Origin: Lachnoanaerobaculum umeaense
GTDB taxonomy: Bacteria > Bacillota > Clostridia > Lachnospirales > Lachnospiraceae
DNA: 64,000 bases
Direction: 5' to 3'
NCBI RefSeq assembly: GCF_003589745.1
Contig: NZ_CP032364.1
Coordinates: forward strand, 1,116,001-1,180,000
The translations under genes and the position numbers were made by a program. The notes under the pieces are model-generated. The model did no database searches. It was not told the origin of the DNA and saw only the letters and a list, made by a program, of their open reading frames with translations. Below are positions 14,905 through 23,923 of the stretch, one piece after another. Position 1 is the first letter of the stretch; the number at the start of each line of letters is the position of its first letter.

Positions 14905-17292
14905 ATGGATTATAAATATGATACAGCAACAGGATTGACTCAGAGTGAGGTTGAAAAAAGGGTGGCTCTGGGTCAAGTAAATAGATCGAATATAAGCACA
15001 GACAAAACTACCGGAGAAATAATATTGTCAAATATATTTACCTACTTTAATTTGATATTTTTGATTATTTCCATATTGCTAATAGCAGTAGGTTCATTTA
15101 GAAACCTTACATTTTTACCGGTTATTATTGGAAATACTGTTATAGGTATTGTTCAAGAATTGCGTGCAAAAAACACGCTGGAAAAGATGAATTTACTTAA
15201 TGCTCCACATGCAGATGTGTTAAGAGACGGTAAATTGAAAAATATATTGTCAGAAGAACTGGTAAAGGATGATATAATCCTTTTGACTGCCGGAAAGCAA
15301 ATTTGTGCAGATGCTATAGTTATAAGTGGAAGTGTACAGGTCAATGAATCCTTACTCACAGGTGAATCCGACGAAGTAGAAAAGAATGTTGGAAGCAATT
15401 TGATGTCCGGAAGTTTTGTAGTATCCGGAGAGTGTTATGCCAGTCTTGAGAAAGTAGGAGATGAGTCCTATATTTCAAAGCTAAGTATTGAAGCTAAAAC
15501 AATGAAAAATAAGGAACAGTCTGAGATGATAAGACATATTAACTTGATTGTAAAGACTGTTGGTATTGTTATTATTCCTATTGGTGTAATTTTATTTTGG
15601 CAAAGTTATTATATAAATGGTGATACTTTAAGAAAAAGTGTAACTTCTATGGTAGCGGCAGTGCTTGGTATGATACCTGAGGGACTATATCTACTGACTA
15701 CAGTTGCATTGGCAATCAGCACTATGAAGCTAGCAAGTAAAAAAGTGCTTCTTCATGATATGAAAAGTATAGAGACTCTGGCAAGAGTGGATATGCTTTG
15801 TGTGGACAAAACGGGAACTATTACAAAGCCTGATATGAATGTGGAGGATTTATTCTTATGTAAAAATGCAATAGAACTTATTAGTGAAGAGAAGTTTAGA
15901 GAAATATTGTTTTCGTATGCCCATGCTTCTAAAGATAATAATACAACTATGCAGGCTCTAAAAGAGTATGTAAATGAGAATGGAAAAGAAGGGGAATTTA
16001 AGTCCCCCATTAAAGTATTACCTTTTTCATCCACGCTCAAATATGGAAGTGTTACATTTGAAGATGGCTGTTACTTGCTTGGTGCTCCGGAGATTATTTT
16101 AAAAGATAATTTTTATACTTTGGAGAATGAGATCTTACCACAAACAGAGAAGGGGAATCGTGTTTTACTTTTTGCAAGATATGATGGTAGTGACATTGAA
16201 TATGGTATTAATGGAAATGTAATACCAATAGGCTTTGTTGTTTTTGCAAATCCAATTCGTGACAATGCGATAGAAACATTTAGTTATTTTAAAGCTCAAG
16301 GCGTAAATATAAAAGTTATATCAGGTGACAATCCTAAAACAGTTTCACAGATAGCTATTCAGGCAGGTATTGAAAATGCACAAAACTATATTGATGCAAG
16401 TATACTTGACAGTGACGAAAAGATTTGTAAGGCTGTTTCAAATTATACAGTTTTTGGACGTGTAACACCAAAGCAAAAACAAAAACTTGTAAAGGCATTG
16501 AAGGATGAGGGACATACAGTTGCTATGACAGGTGATGGAGTAAATGATATTTTAGCTATGAAGGATGCAGACTGTAGTGTAGCAATGGCTTCCGGAAGTG
16601 AGGCTGCAACTTGGGCTGCTCAAGTTGTGCTTTTAGATTCAGACTTTGCACATATGCCTGATTTGGTATATGAGGGTAGAAGAGTGGTTAACAATATAGA
16701 GCGTTCAGCCAGTTTGTTTTTAGTTAAAAATATTTTTTCATTACTTTTAGCATTGCTGTCAGCTATTTTTATGTTTACGTATCCACTTGAACCGGCACAA
16801 ATTTCTTTTGTAAGTATGTTTACCATAGGTATTCCTGGGTTTCTTTTAGCACTTGAGCCAAATAAGAATAGAATAAAGGGACATTTTATGAAAAATGTAT
16901 TAATTAAGGCGTTACCTGGAGGATTGACAGATGTAATTGCAGTATTTGCTATAGTGATATGTGGAAATGTGTTTACAATATCAGAGGAGAGTATTGGAAC
17001 TATTGCAACTATGGTGATGTCTGTTATTGGGTTTATGATTTTAATTAAAATAAGTTATCCACTTGATAAAAGAAAGTATATCATTATAGCTATAAATATT
17101 TTTGGACTTGTATTTACCGGAATATTTCTTAGGAAATTGTTTGCACTAACGAATTTATACAAAGTTAGTATTTTGCTTATGATTATTTTTGGATTTGCTG
17201 CAGAGTCATTATTTAGAAATTTGACAGTATTAGTAGAAAAAGTGCAAATGTTGTATAATGATAAAAAGGTAAAGCGTGGAAGTAGTTTGTAG
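14905..17292 (+). CDS. Cation-transporting P-type ATPase (HAD-IC, CtpE-like), intact copy
   Basis: The start at ATG 14905 is preferred over 14884: AAAGG lies 6 bases upstream and it aligns with the start of the second copy. The protein has 795 residues. The actuator loop L-L-T-G-E-S-D is at about 150-156, the membrane-helix motif I-P-E-G-L at 257-261, phosphorylation motif D-K-T-G-T-I-T with Asp301, and the hinge T-G-D-G-V-N-D near 541. N-terminal cysteine or His metal-binding motifs and the heavy-metal CPC motif are absent. The PEGL helix places it with CtpE-type or P2-like cation pumps (Ca2+ suggested for CtpE); substrate here is inference. The membrane-protein gene upstream belongs to the same duplicated module. 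Confidence 0.88.
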   Translation: MDYKYDTATGLTQSEVEKRVALGQVNRSNISTDKTTGEIILSNIFTYFNLIFLIISILLIAVGSFRNLTFLPVIIGNTVIGIVQELRAKNTLEKMNLLNAPHADVLRDGKLKNILSEELVKDDIILLTAGKQICADAIVISGSVQVNESLLTGESDEVEKNVGSNLMSGSFVVSGECYASLEKVGDESYISKLSIEAKTMKNKEQSEMIRHINLIVKTVGIVIIPIGVILFWQSYYINGDTLRKSVTSMVAAVLGMIPEGLYLLTTVALAISTMKLASKKVLLHDMKSIETLARVDMLCVDKTGTITKPDMNVEDLFLCKNAIELISEEKFREILFSYAHASKDNNTTMQALKEYVNENGKEGEFKSPIKVLPFSSTLKYGSVTFEDGCYLLGAPEIILKDNFYTLENEILPQTEKGNRVLLFARYDGSDIEYGINGNVIPIGFVVFANPIRDNAIETFSYFKAQGVNIKVISGDNPKTVSQIAIQAGIENAQNYIDASILDSDEKICKAVSNYTVFGRVTPKQKQKLVKALKDEGHTVAMTGDGVNDILAMKDADCSVAMASGSEAATWAAQVVLLDSDFAHMPDLVYEGRRVVNNIERSASLFLVKNIFSLLLALLSAIFMFTYPLEPAQISFVSMFTIGIPGFLLALEPNKNRIKGHFMKNVLIKALPGGLTDVIAVFAIVICGNVFTISEESIGTIATMVMSVIGFMILIKISYPLDKRKYIIIAINIFGLVFTGIFLRKLFALTNLYKVSILLMIIFGFAAESLFRNLTVLVEKVQMLYNDKKVKRGSSL

Positions 17293-17332
17293 ATAATAAT
17301 AGTGATAATATATTGATAAAATGAGTAAATTA

Positions 17333-17553
17333 TAGGTAATTGCGAAACTCGCTGAGCTCGTTCGCAATACTTATTGCATACAAGGATAAATTTATGCAAA
17401 GCACAAATTTTAAGCTAAAAAGTTGATAACTGTAAGATTTAGGCACACTTTAATAAGCATAGTGCTTATATAAAGTTGATAAGTCCTAAGCAATTAAAGA
17501 TTTTAAACTTCTGATATGTTGTCGTTGGTTGATTTTATCAGCAACAACTACAG
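17333..17553. other. Left flank of the first insertion sequence, hairpin-rich, no gene
   Basis: Similarity between the downstream flanks of the two ATPase copies stops at 17332 (compare 31470), so foreign sequence starts here. The stretch opens near an inverted repeat TTGCGAA...TTCGCAA (about 17340-17367), and TTGCGAAAC recurs in inverse orientation at 19875-19890 (GTTTCGCAA). It may be the end repeat of the older insertion sequence. Further hairpins (TTGCATA/TATGCAA) follow. No coding frame is supported. Confidence 0.45.
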
Positions 17554-18159
17554 TTAATAACTGTGATATACCGGCCAGTAGTAAATCGGAATGTAGTGTT
17601 TTTTCATTTGTTGTTTTCCGTTTGGCAATGCAGAAACTGTCCTTAATTTGAGCTGCCTGATAATGCGGTTGGCGTATTTAGGATTATTTTCGGTTACATA
17701 AGCTTCAATACCTGAAGTGTCAAACAAAAGCATAGAAGCAAGGTTGTTATCAATATCCCTACATATCGGTTCAGTTATATCAACAAGCTTATCAAAAACA
17801 GATTGTAAGTCCAATAAAAAATCCTGTTTAAAACGAGTGATTTTAGAGGCATCAGGAACCTTGGTAAAACCGCAGAATTCTCTAAGATGTTTGGAATAAT
17901 GAAGGAAGACCAGTAAAAGAGAATCTGTAGGAATAGAAAACAGGCGTTGAATAATCAAAGCCCAAAGCATAGCAGTCAAAGGATATTTGCGATTTCTGCC
18001 TGTGGCTGCATAATAATGATTGTAAAAAGAAATCGAAATAAATTCATCAAGGTCAATGTGATTTTCGAGCAAAGTAAGAAACTGAGGTTTGTCAGATTCA
18101 AAAATATCTTTACAATCTTCAAAAATATCTGCCAAAGAGAGTTGTTTTTGTGATATCAT
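17554..18159 (-). pseudogene. Truncated DDE transposase (DUF772 type, IS1182/IS5-like)
   Basis: The remaining 201 residues are the N-terminal part of a transposase: D-L-D-E-F-I, N-R-K-Y-P-L-T-A-M-L-W, L-R-E-F-C-G-F, and the first catalytic Asp region L-L-F-D-T-S-G-I-E-A-Y-V-T-E-N. After I-I-R-Q-L-K the frame runs into unrelated residues and stops, whereas full members continue for 200-350 more residues with the second Asp and Glu. The gene is therefore truncated by an internal deletion. GGAGA precedes ATG 18159, so the start is genuine. Confidence 0.8.
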
Positions 18160-18199
18160 AGTAATGTCTCCTTTAGGGATGTGGTTTATGTTTTTTGCA

Positions 18200-18227
18200 A
18201 CTCAATTATATCACAAACCTAGAGGAG
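18200..18227. repeat. 28-bp direct repeat, left target duplication of the IS1202-like element
   Basis: The sequence ACTCAATTATATCACAAACC followed by TAGAGGAG occurs identically at 19803-19830. The two copies bracket the IS exactly, and flanking bases differ on both outer sides, as expected for a target-site duplication. Confidence 0.88.
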
Positions 18228-19802
18228 TATAAGCCATAAATGATAAAGTCCTAGTATACCACAAATAAAAATGTCCCACTTATGGTAGAATACTATTTTG
18301 TATATTCTAACACTAGGAGGAACTGACTTATCAGAAAGGTTATTTTATCAATGGATGAACAAAGAAAGTATGAAGTTATCAAAGGTCTGGTAGATCACCC
18401 CGATACAGCTAATAAGGATAGAGCTGCTCTTATCCTAGGATGCACCAAAAGACATATAAACCGTATGATACAGGGTTATATTAAAGATGGTAAAGCATTC
18501 TTTATTCATGGTAACAGAGGTAAGAAGCCGGCTACCACTATCTGTCCTGATGTCAGAAGTCAAGTCCTTGATCTATACAGAACCAAATACTACGAAGCTA
18601 ACTTTGAACACTTTACAGAGCTTCTAAAAAAGCATGAAGGCATAAGTATCTCTTCTTCCTCTGTAATGAGTATTTTGGAGTCAGAATATATTCTATCTCC
18701 AAAGGCTACAAAAGCTAAGCGTAGACGCATTAAGCAAACTCTCAGAGCTAAGAAGGAAGCTGCAACATCAAAAAGGGAATTATCACAGATACAAGCTAAC
18801 TTAGTAGCAGTTGAAGATGCTCACAGTCGTCGTCCAAGATGTGCTTATTTTGGTGAATTGCTACAGATGGATGCTACCCCTTATGAATGGGTGCCGGGAC
18901 AGATATGGCATCTACATTTGGCTATTGATGATGCCTCAGGTGTTGTCACAGGTGCCTGGTTTGATACTCAGGAGACTCTTAATGGATACTACCATGTATT
19001 TGAGCAGATTCTTACTGATTATGGTATTCCCTATAAGTTTCTTACCGATAAACGAACTGTATTTACTTACAAGAAAAAAGGTGCCTTATCTGACGACAAA
19101 GACACCTATACACAGTTTGCATACGCCTGTAAGCAACTTGGCACACAGCTTGAATCAAGCAGTATACCACAAGCTAAAGGACGTATAGAACGATTGAATC
19201 AAACCTTACAGTCACGCCTGCCTATTGAGCTAAGGCTCGCAGGCGTAACCGATATCCATAAAGCCAATGAATTCCTTCACTCCTACATAAAAGAATTCAA
19301 TGAGAAGTTCTCACTTCCACTTTATGGTATCAAATCTGTCTTTGAAACGCAACCGTCTAAAGAAAAAATAAATCTTACTTTGGCGGTTTTAACTGAGAGA
19401 ACTGTTGATGCCGGACATGCGATTCAATTTGAGAAAAAATTTTATAAGATGATAGATCACAAGGGAGTGCAGATCCATTATCGAAAAGGTACCAAGGTTA
19501 TGCTTATCAAGGCATTTGATAGGTCTATGTTTGCGTGCGTAAATGACAAAGATATTTATGCACTGGAAGAAATACCGGCTCATGAACATAAATCTAAGGA
19601 CTTGGACGCTGACTACAAACAGCCAAAGCCTAGAAAGCCTTATATACCGCCTATGAACCATCCTTGGAGATTGGATGCCTTTAATAAATTCGCACACTCA
19701 CAGCCACACAGAATTGAAGAAGACATAAAAAGTGCATAATAAAAGCCCTTTTGTGGGGGCTTATAAATTAATTATTTTGGGACATAATCATTTATGCTTG
19801 AC
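18228..19802 (+). mobile_element. IS1202-like insertion sequence (ISNCY group)
   Basis: The 1575-bp element lies between 28-bp direct repeats. Its ends are imperfect inverted repeats: CATAAATGATAAAGTCC (near 18234) resembles the reverse complement of the right end, CATAAATGATTATGTCC (near 19776-19796). It carries one transposase gene (18351-19739). IS1202-type elements are known for unusually long (23-29 bp) target duplications, which fits. It sits in the upstream region of the truncated DUF772 transposase gene, so it is a nested, younger insertion. Confidence 0.85.
18351..19739 (+). CDS. Transposase of an IS1202-like element
   Basis: This is a 462-residue full-length transposase. The N-terminal helix-turn-helix covers A-A-L-I-L-G-C-T-K-R-H-I-N-R-M-I and a second DNA-binding segment runs to residue 110. 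An rve-type DDE core follows: L-L-Q-M-D-A (first Asp), L-T-D-K-R-T (second Asp), and G-R-I-E-R-L-N-Q-T-L-Q (catalytic Glu). A C-terminal beta domain comes last. The frame is undamaged and the element ends are intact, so it may be active. GGAGGAACTGACTTATCAG lies before the start; the ATG at 18351 has no close AGGAGG. Confidence 0.88.
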   Translation: MDEQRKYEVIKGLVDHPDTANKDRAALILGCTKRHINRMIQGYIKDGKAFFIHGNRGKKPATTICPDVRSQVLDLYRTKYYEANFEHFTELLKKHEGISISSSSVMSILESEYILSPKATKAKRRRIKQTLRAKKEAATSKRELSQIQANLVAVEDAHSRRPRCAYFGELLQMDATPYEWVPGQIWHLHLAIDDASGVVTGAWFDTQETLNGYYHVFEQILTDYGIPYKFLTDKRTVFTYKKKGALSDDKDTYTQFAYACKQLGTQLESSSIPQAKGRIERLNQTLQSRLPIELRLAGVTDIHKANEFLHSYIKEFNEKFSLPLYGIKSVFETQPSKEKINLTLAVLTERTVDAGHAIQFEKKFYKMIDHKGVQIHYRKGTKVMLIKAFDRSMFACVNDKDIYALEEIPAHEHKSKDLDADYKQPKPRKPYIPPMNHPWRLDAFNKFAHSQPHRIEEDIKSA

Positions 19803-19830
19803 ACTCAATTATATCACAAACCTAGAGGAG
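19803..19830. repeat. 28-bp direct repeat, right target duplication of the IS1202-like element
   Basis: Identical to 18200-18227; see that entry. It marks the right edge of the insertion. Confidence 0.88.
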
Positions 19831-19892
19831 ATTTTTATATTCAGTAACAAAAAAGCGTATTTATACGGCTTTTGGCGTTTCGCAAACGCCTA

Positions 19893-20096
19893 ATGATTAC
19901 AAAAAGACAAAAGGAGATGAGTCTTGGAAAATGTGCAGTACATGTGCTATTGCAATTGATACCTGTAATAGACATTATCGATCTGGTATATGTTACAAAT
20001 AAATACTGGAAGAGAGGAAAAGTACTTGCTATACTTACAGCAGTTTTTGTTTGTATATTAGTTATTTTAGGTTTGGTAAATAAAGTAATTATGTAA
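19893..20096 (+). pseudogene. 3' fragment of a duplicated membrane-protein gene
   Basis: The 67 codons from ATG 19893 align end to end with the C-terminus of the 243-residue membrane protein at 14029-14760 (V-I-D-I-I-D, K-Y-W-K-R-G-K, hydrophobic tail). No ribosome binding site precedes it, and the sequence upstream is insertion-sequence material with a GGCGTTT/AAACGCC hairpin. It is best explained as the surviving 3' end of the second copy of that gene, cut off by the insertion event. Confidence 0.7.
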
Positions 20097-20119
20097 TTAG
20101 CCATACCTAAGGAGCGATT

Positions 20120-20290
20120 ATGAAGTTTTGGATTTTTATGTTGTTTTTAAACTTGATTTTCCTTATTACAATGATTGCTATGGAACTGTATTTGTTAAAA
20201 AGAAAGAAAAAAGGAAATGAGGAGTTGTTCGGATTTAAGACAGATATGCAGACAAAAAATATGGAGGAATTATGGAATTTTTTGATGTGA
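20120..20290 (+). CDS. Small single-helix membrane protein (56 aa)
   Basis: ATG 20120 follows AAGGAG (20109-20114) by 5 bases. The product has one N-terminal membrane helix (about residues 3-25), a basic K-R-K-K-K stop-transfer patch and a short hydrophilic tail. Its 3' end overlaps the nitroreductase start by 19 bases in another frame, implying translational coupling. No family recognised. Confidence 0.55.
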   Translation: MKFWIFMLFLNLIFLITMIAMELYLLKRKKKGNEELFGFKTDMQTKNMEELWNFLM

Positions 20291-20787
20291 TAAAAAGACG
20301 AGGAAGTTATCGTGGAGAATTTGAAAGTTCTTCTATTTCGCCGGAAGACTTGAAAATAATTTTAGATGCGGGAATATGTGCACCGTCAGGTTATAATTTG
20401 CAAACGACAACTTTTTATGCCGTAAAAGATGGAGAGACTCGTAAGAAGCTTGCTGAAATTTTTCCTACTGAAGCTACGCAATCCGCACCGGCTATTATTG
20501 TTGTTACATCTAAATGTATTCATGCGGGAGATTATAATCTGGAGTTTGAAATAGAAGATTATGCGGCTTCAACAGAAAATATTATGCTTGCAATTACTGC
20601 AATGGGATATGCCGGGGTTTGGATGGATGGAATGATGAAGTTTGAGGGAAATATAGATAAGGTCAGAAAACTATTGAATATCAATTGTGAAGAAACACCC
20701 AGGACAATTATTCCATTCGGAAAGCCAAAGAGTATGGTAATACAGAAAGAAAAAAAAGTATTTTCTGAAAGAGTTCATATTATTTAG
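20272..20787 (+). CDS. Nitroreductase family protein
   Basis: This is a 171-residue FMN-dependent oxidoreductase of the small nitroreductase fold. The N-terminal F-D-V-I-K-R-R-G-S-Y-R and the A-P-S-G-Y-N-L-Q motif bind FMN phosphate and flavin. A C-terminal segment I-I-P-F-G-K-P replaces the common P-L-G-Y/K-P motif. GGAGG (20263-20267) lies 4 bases before the ATG. Such enzymes reduce nitro groups, quinones or unsaturated bonds with NAD(P)H in the cytoplasm. It lies in a short operon with membrane proteins and the DUF1287 gene; substrate unknown. Confidence 0.87.
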   Translation: MEFFDVIKRRGSYRGEFESSSISPEDLKIILDAGICAPSGYNLQTTTFYAVKDGETRKKLAEIFPTEATQSAPAIIVVTSKCIHAGDYNLEFEIEDYAASTENIMLAITAMGYAGVWMDGMMKFEGNIDKVRKLLNINCEETPRTIIPFGKPKSMVIQKEKKVFSERVHII

Positions 20788-20810
20788 CGGCAGCTAGGCA
20801 GGTGTTTTAT

Positions 20811-21140
20811 ATGAGTGAAAATTTATTAAACTTTATAATTTGGTCAATATCGGGATGTTTAATAATCGCTATTGGAATCAGTTGTTTCTTTTCTAAAAAG
20901 CAGGCAGGATTTTGGGCAAATGTTAATTTGCCTCCGGTAAAGGATGTAAAGGGATATAATCATGCTACGGGGAAGCTGTTTGTTTTATTCGGAGTGCTTT
21001 TTATTGCTTTGGGATTGCCTATATTATTTGATAAAAGTTCAGTATTTATATTTTTATCAATAATAGGAGTACTGATTTTAACAATAGCTATGATGGTGGT
21101 ATATATTTTTTATATTGATGATAAATATAGGGAAAAATGA
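20811..21140 (+). CDS. Small membrane protein with three predicted helices
   Basis: This is a 109-residue protein with helices at about residues 6-24, 52-70 and 77-100. A soluble segment F-W-A-N-V-N-L-P-P-V-K-D-V-K-G-Y-N between helices one and two is characteristic of SdpI/DUF3784-like proteins of Firmicutes. ATG 20811 is preferred to the GTG at 20802; GGCAGGTG precedes it. The gene overlaps the next one by 4 bases (ATGA). No function is known. Confidence 0.65.
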   Translation: MSENLLNFIIWSISGCLIIAIGISCFFSKKQAGFWANVNLPPVKDVKGYNHATGKLFVLFGVLFIALGLPILFDKSSVFIFLSIIGVLILTIAMMVVYIFYIDDKYREK

Positions 21141-21817
21141 AACAAAAAAGAATTTTTAAAATAATTGCTGCTGGTATAGTGCTTGCGGCAATAGCAGTAC
21201 TTATATATAACAGATTTTCTTATAAAGAAACATCTACAAAGCGTCCAAGGTATGCTTATAAAAATAAGATAGAGCAGATTAAGAGCAGCATCGACAAGGA
21301 TGGCGATGGTGTTGATGACCAGAGCGACATATTGGAAAGTGCATTGGAATATATACAGACAAAGCCGAAGTATGAGAGCAGATACTATATTGGCGGAACA
21401 CCAAATGACGGTTATGGTGTTTGTACAGATGTTGTAGCTGCGGCACTTTTCGGCGCAGGATATGATTTACAAAGACTTGTGTCTGAGGATATAAACGAGC
21501 ATCCGGATAATTATGATATACAATCCCCCGATGAAAATATTGACTATCGCAGAGTAAGAAATCTGCAGGTGTATTTTAAAAATAATACAAAAAGTCTTAC
21601 TACAGATCTTTCTGAAATAGAAGAGTGGCAGGGTGGAGATATTGTTATTTTTAAAAAGCATATCGGAATAGTATCAGATAGAAGAGATAAAAACGGAGTC
21701 CCATATATTATTCATCATGGAAGTAAATATCAAAGAGCATATGAGCAAAAATATCTGAAAAGTAAGGCTGATGAAATAGTCGGGCATTACAGATGGGAGC
21801 CTGGGGATAGAAGATAG
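21137..21817 (+). CDS. DUF1287 domain protein, membrane anchored
   Basis: This is a 226-residue protein with an N-terminal signal anchor (about residues 7-25). A D-K-D-G-D-G-V-D-D calcium-loop-like stretch is at about 54-62, followed by the DUF1287 domain with Cys in G-V-C-T-D-V-V and His in K-K-H-I-G-I-V-S. The Cys and His positions and the H-H-G-S tail resemble NlpC/P60-like or papain-like hydrolases, suggesting a cell-wall amidase or transglutaminase-like role, which is inference. Translationally coupled to the gene upstream and followed by a terminator hairpin. Confidence 0.8.
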   Translation: MKQKRIFKIIAAGIVLAAIAVLIYNRFSYKETSTKRPRYAYKNKIEQIKSSIDKDGDGVDDQSDILESALEYIQTKPKYESRYYIGGTPNDGYGVCTDVVAAALFGAGYDLQRLVSEDINEHPDNYDIQSPDENIDYRRVRNLQVYFKNNTKSLTTDLSEIEEWQGGDIVIFKKHIGIVSDRRDKNGVPYIIHHGSKYQRAYEQKYLKSKADEIVGHYRWEPGDRR

Positions 21818-21855
21818 AACATATTTTTATATGGCTCATATAATATTGCAATAAT

Positions 21856-21884
21856 AAAAGACATTGATTTAGATGTCTTTTATT
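21856..21884 (+). terminator. Intrinsic terminator before the second ATPase copy
   Basis: AAAAGACAT (21856-21864) pairs with ATGTCTTTT (21873-21881), followed by ATTT. It lies 22 bases before the start of the ATPase pseudogene, in the same position as the hairpin before the intact copy. Confidence 0.75.
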
Positions 21885-21906
21885 TATATATTTAAAAGGT
21901 AAAAAG

Positions 21907-23374
21907 ATGGATAATATAAAAAATACCGACAGTCTGATAACAGGCTTGACACAAATAGAGGTAGATAAAAAAATAGCCTCAGGATTGGTTAATAAATCTT
22001 ATTCGGATAAGGATAGAACGGTAACGGAGATAGTTTTATCAAATGTATGTACATATTTTAATTTGATATTTTTGATTATTTCCATATTGCTAATAGCAGT
22101 AGGTTCATTTAGAAACCTTACATTTTTACCGGTTATTATTGGAAATACTGTTATTGGGATAGTGCAGGAGCTGCGTGCAAAAAACACGCTGGAAAAGATG
22201 AATTTACTTAATGCTCCACATGCAGATGTTTTAAGAGATGGTAAGTTGGCAAAATATTTTATCAAAAGATCTGGTACAAGGTGATATTATTTTGCTTACA
22301 GCAGGTAAGCAGATTTGTGCGGATGCTATAGTTATAAGTGGAAGTGTACAGGTCAATGAATCCTTACTTACAGGTGAATCCGACGAAGTAGAAAAGAATG
22401 TTGGAAACAATTTGATGTCAGGAAGTTTTGTAGTATCCGGAGAGTGTTATGCCAGGCTTGAGAGAGTGGGAGATGAGTCTTATATTTCAAAGCTAAGTAT
22501 TGAAGCAAAAACAATGAAAAATAAGGAACAGTCTGAGATGATAAGACATATTAACTTGATTGTAAAGACTGTTGGTATTGTTATTATTCCTATTGGTGTA
22601 ATTTTATTTTGGCAAAGTTATTATATAAATGGTGATACATTAAGAAAAAGTGTAACTTCTATGGTAGCGGCAGTGCTTGGTATGATACCTGAGGGACTAT
22701 ATCTACTGACTACAGTTGCATTGGCTATCAGCACTATGAAGCTAGCAAGTAAAAAAGTGCTTCTTCATGATATGAAAAGTATAGAGACTCTGGCAAGAGT
22801 GGATATGCTTTGTGTGGACAAAACGGGAACTATTACAAAGCCTGATATGAAGGTGGAGGATTTATTCTTATGTAAAAATGCAATAGAACTTATTAGTGAA
22901 GAGAAGTTTAGAGAAATATTGTTTTCGTATGCTTTTGCTTCTAAAGATAATAATACAACTATGCAGGCTCTAAAAGAGTATGTAAATGAGAATGGAAAAG
23001 CAGGGGAATTTAAGTCCCCCATTAAAGTATTACCTTTTTCATCCACGCTCAAATATGGAAGTATTACATTTGATGATGGTTGCTATTTGCTTGGTGCTCC
23101 GTAGATTATTTTAAAAGATAATTTTATTAATTTTGAAAATGAGATTTTATCACAGACAGAAAAAGGAAACAGAGTTTTACTTTTTGCAAGATATGATGGT
23201 AGTGACATTGAATATGGTATTAATGGAAATGTAATACCAATAGGATTTGTTGTTTTTGCAAATCCAATTCGTGACAATGCAATAGAAACATTTGGCTATT
23301 TTAAATCTCAAGGAGTAAATATAAAGGTTATATCAGGTGACAATCCCAAAACAGTTTCACAGATAGCTATTCAG
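21907..23374 (+). pseudogene. P-type ATPase, second copy, 5' part (broken)
   Basis: This copy is nearly identical to the ATPase at 14905 over long blocks but differs strongly in the first 130 bases. It carries a one-base insertion near 22250, so the reading frame shifts from 21907-22284 to 22238-23104, and a GAG to TAG stop at 23102-23104. At 23374 the gene is cut by the mobilizable element, and its 3' part resumes at 30513. The phosphorylation motif D-K-T-G-T-I-T remains in the second reading frame. The gene cannot make a functional pump. Confidence 0.93.
23372..23374. repeat. Left attachment-site core (CAG)
   Basis: CAG at 23372-23374 is repeated at 30510-30512. The intact ATPase copy has a single CAG in this place (ATTCAGGCAGG). 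This is the crossover core, with the exact 2-base overlap hidden in the 3 shared bases. Confidence 0.75.
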
Positions 23375-23437
23375 AGAGCGTTTTGTCAAGTACCTTTTTT
23401 GATTTATTGACGCTTTTATTTTGAAAAAATAAATAAG

Positions 23438-23469
23438 AAAAAACAGCAAACCTTTGTGATTTACTGTTT
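23438..23469 (-). terminator. Intrinsic terminator of the cargo operon
   Basis: In the minus-strand RNA, AAACAGTAAATC (23469-23458) pairs with GGTTTGCTGTTT (23452-23441) through 12 pairs, including two G-U, followed by TTTC. The pairing is good only on the minus strand, which gives the direction. It lies 65 bases after the cupin stop. Confidence 0.75.
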
Positions 23470-23533
23470 CTAAAATTGTTCTATTCAATTAGACAAACTG
23501 GAATTTATCAAAACACATTCAAAAAAATGTATT

Positions 23534-23887
23534 TCATTCGCCTATAGGATCATAATCTGCCGGAACCGGTGCAACGATACTCACAAAAACTATATCCTCT
23601 GTTCCTGTGTTCATTGCGCCGTGACATGCACCTTTAGGAGAAACGATAACCTGTCCTTTTTTTAAGGGAATCTCTTTATCCGGTTCGGGATAGAATATTC
23701 CTTCTCCCTGTAAAATGATCCAGATATCATCAGAATTGTGGTGACGGTGCTTCTGCAAGGTTTGTCCCGGTTTAATCACCCACACCGACCCTCCTGTAGA
23801 TTCTGTTTGGTAAAAAGGTGTTTTCTTTGCAGCTTTTTTGTCTTCTTGTTTTACCATGTCCATTTCATAGATTCTTTTTTCTTCCAT
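23534..23887 (-). CDS. Cupin domain protein
   Basis: This is a 117-residue single cupin. Metal-site residues appear in the first motif (K-H-R-H-H, then D-D-I-W-I-I-L-Q-G-E-G) and the second motif (P-K-G-A-C-H-G-A-M-N-T-G). The family has many enzymes and sensors; nothing specifies the reaction here. It is the last gene of the element's cargo operon, starting 2 bases after the stop that ends the shifted frame of the methionine-sulfoxide-reductase gene, and closed by the terminator at 23438-23469. Confidence 0.85.
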   Translation of the reverse strand: MEEKRIYEMDMVKQEDKKAAKKTPFYQTESTGGSVWVIKPGQTLQKHRHHNSDDIWIILQGEGIFYPEPDKEIPLKKGQVIVSPKGACHGAMNTGTEDIVFVSIVAPVPADYDPIGE

Positions 23888-23923
23888 TGCTATATGCCTT
23901 CTTGTATTGATTTTTGATTATTC

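Noticed and set aside
17554..18159. Considered as an intact small DNA-binding protein
   Set aside because: The residues match the N-terminal half of DUF772 transposases up to the first catalytic Asp, then break off abruptly.
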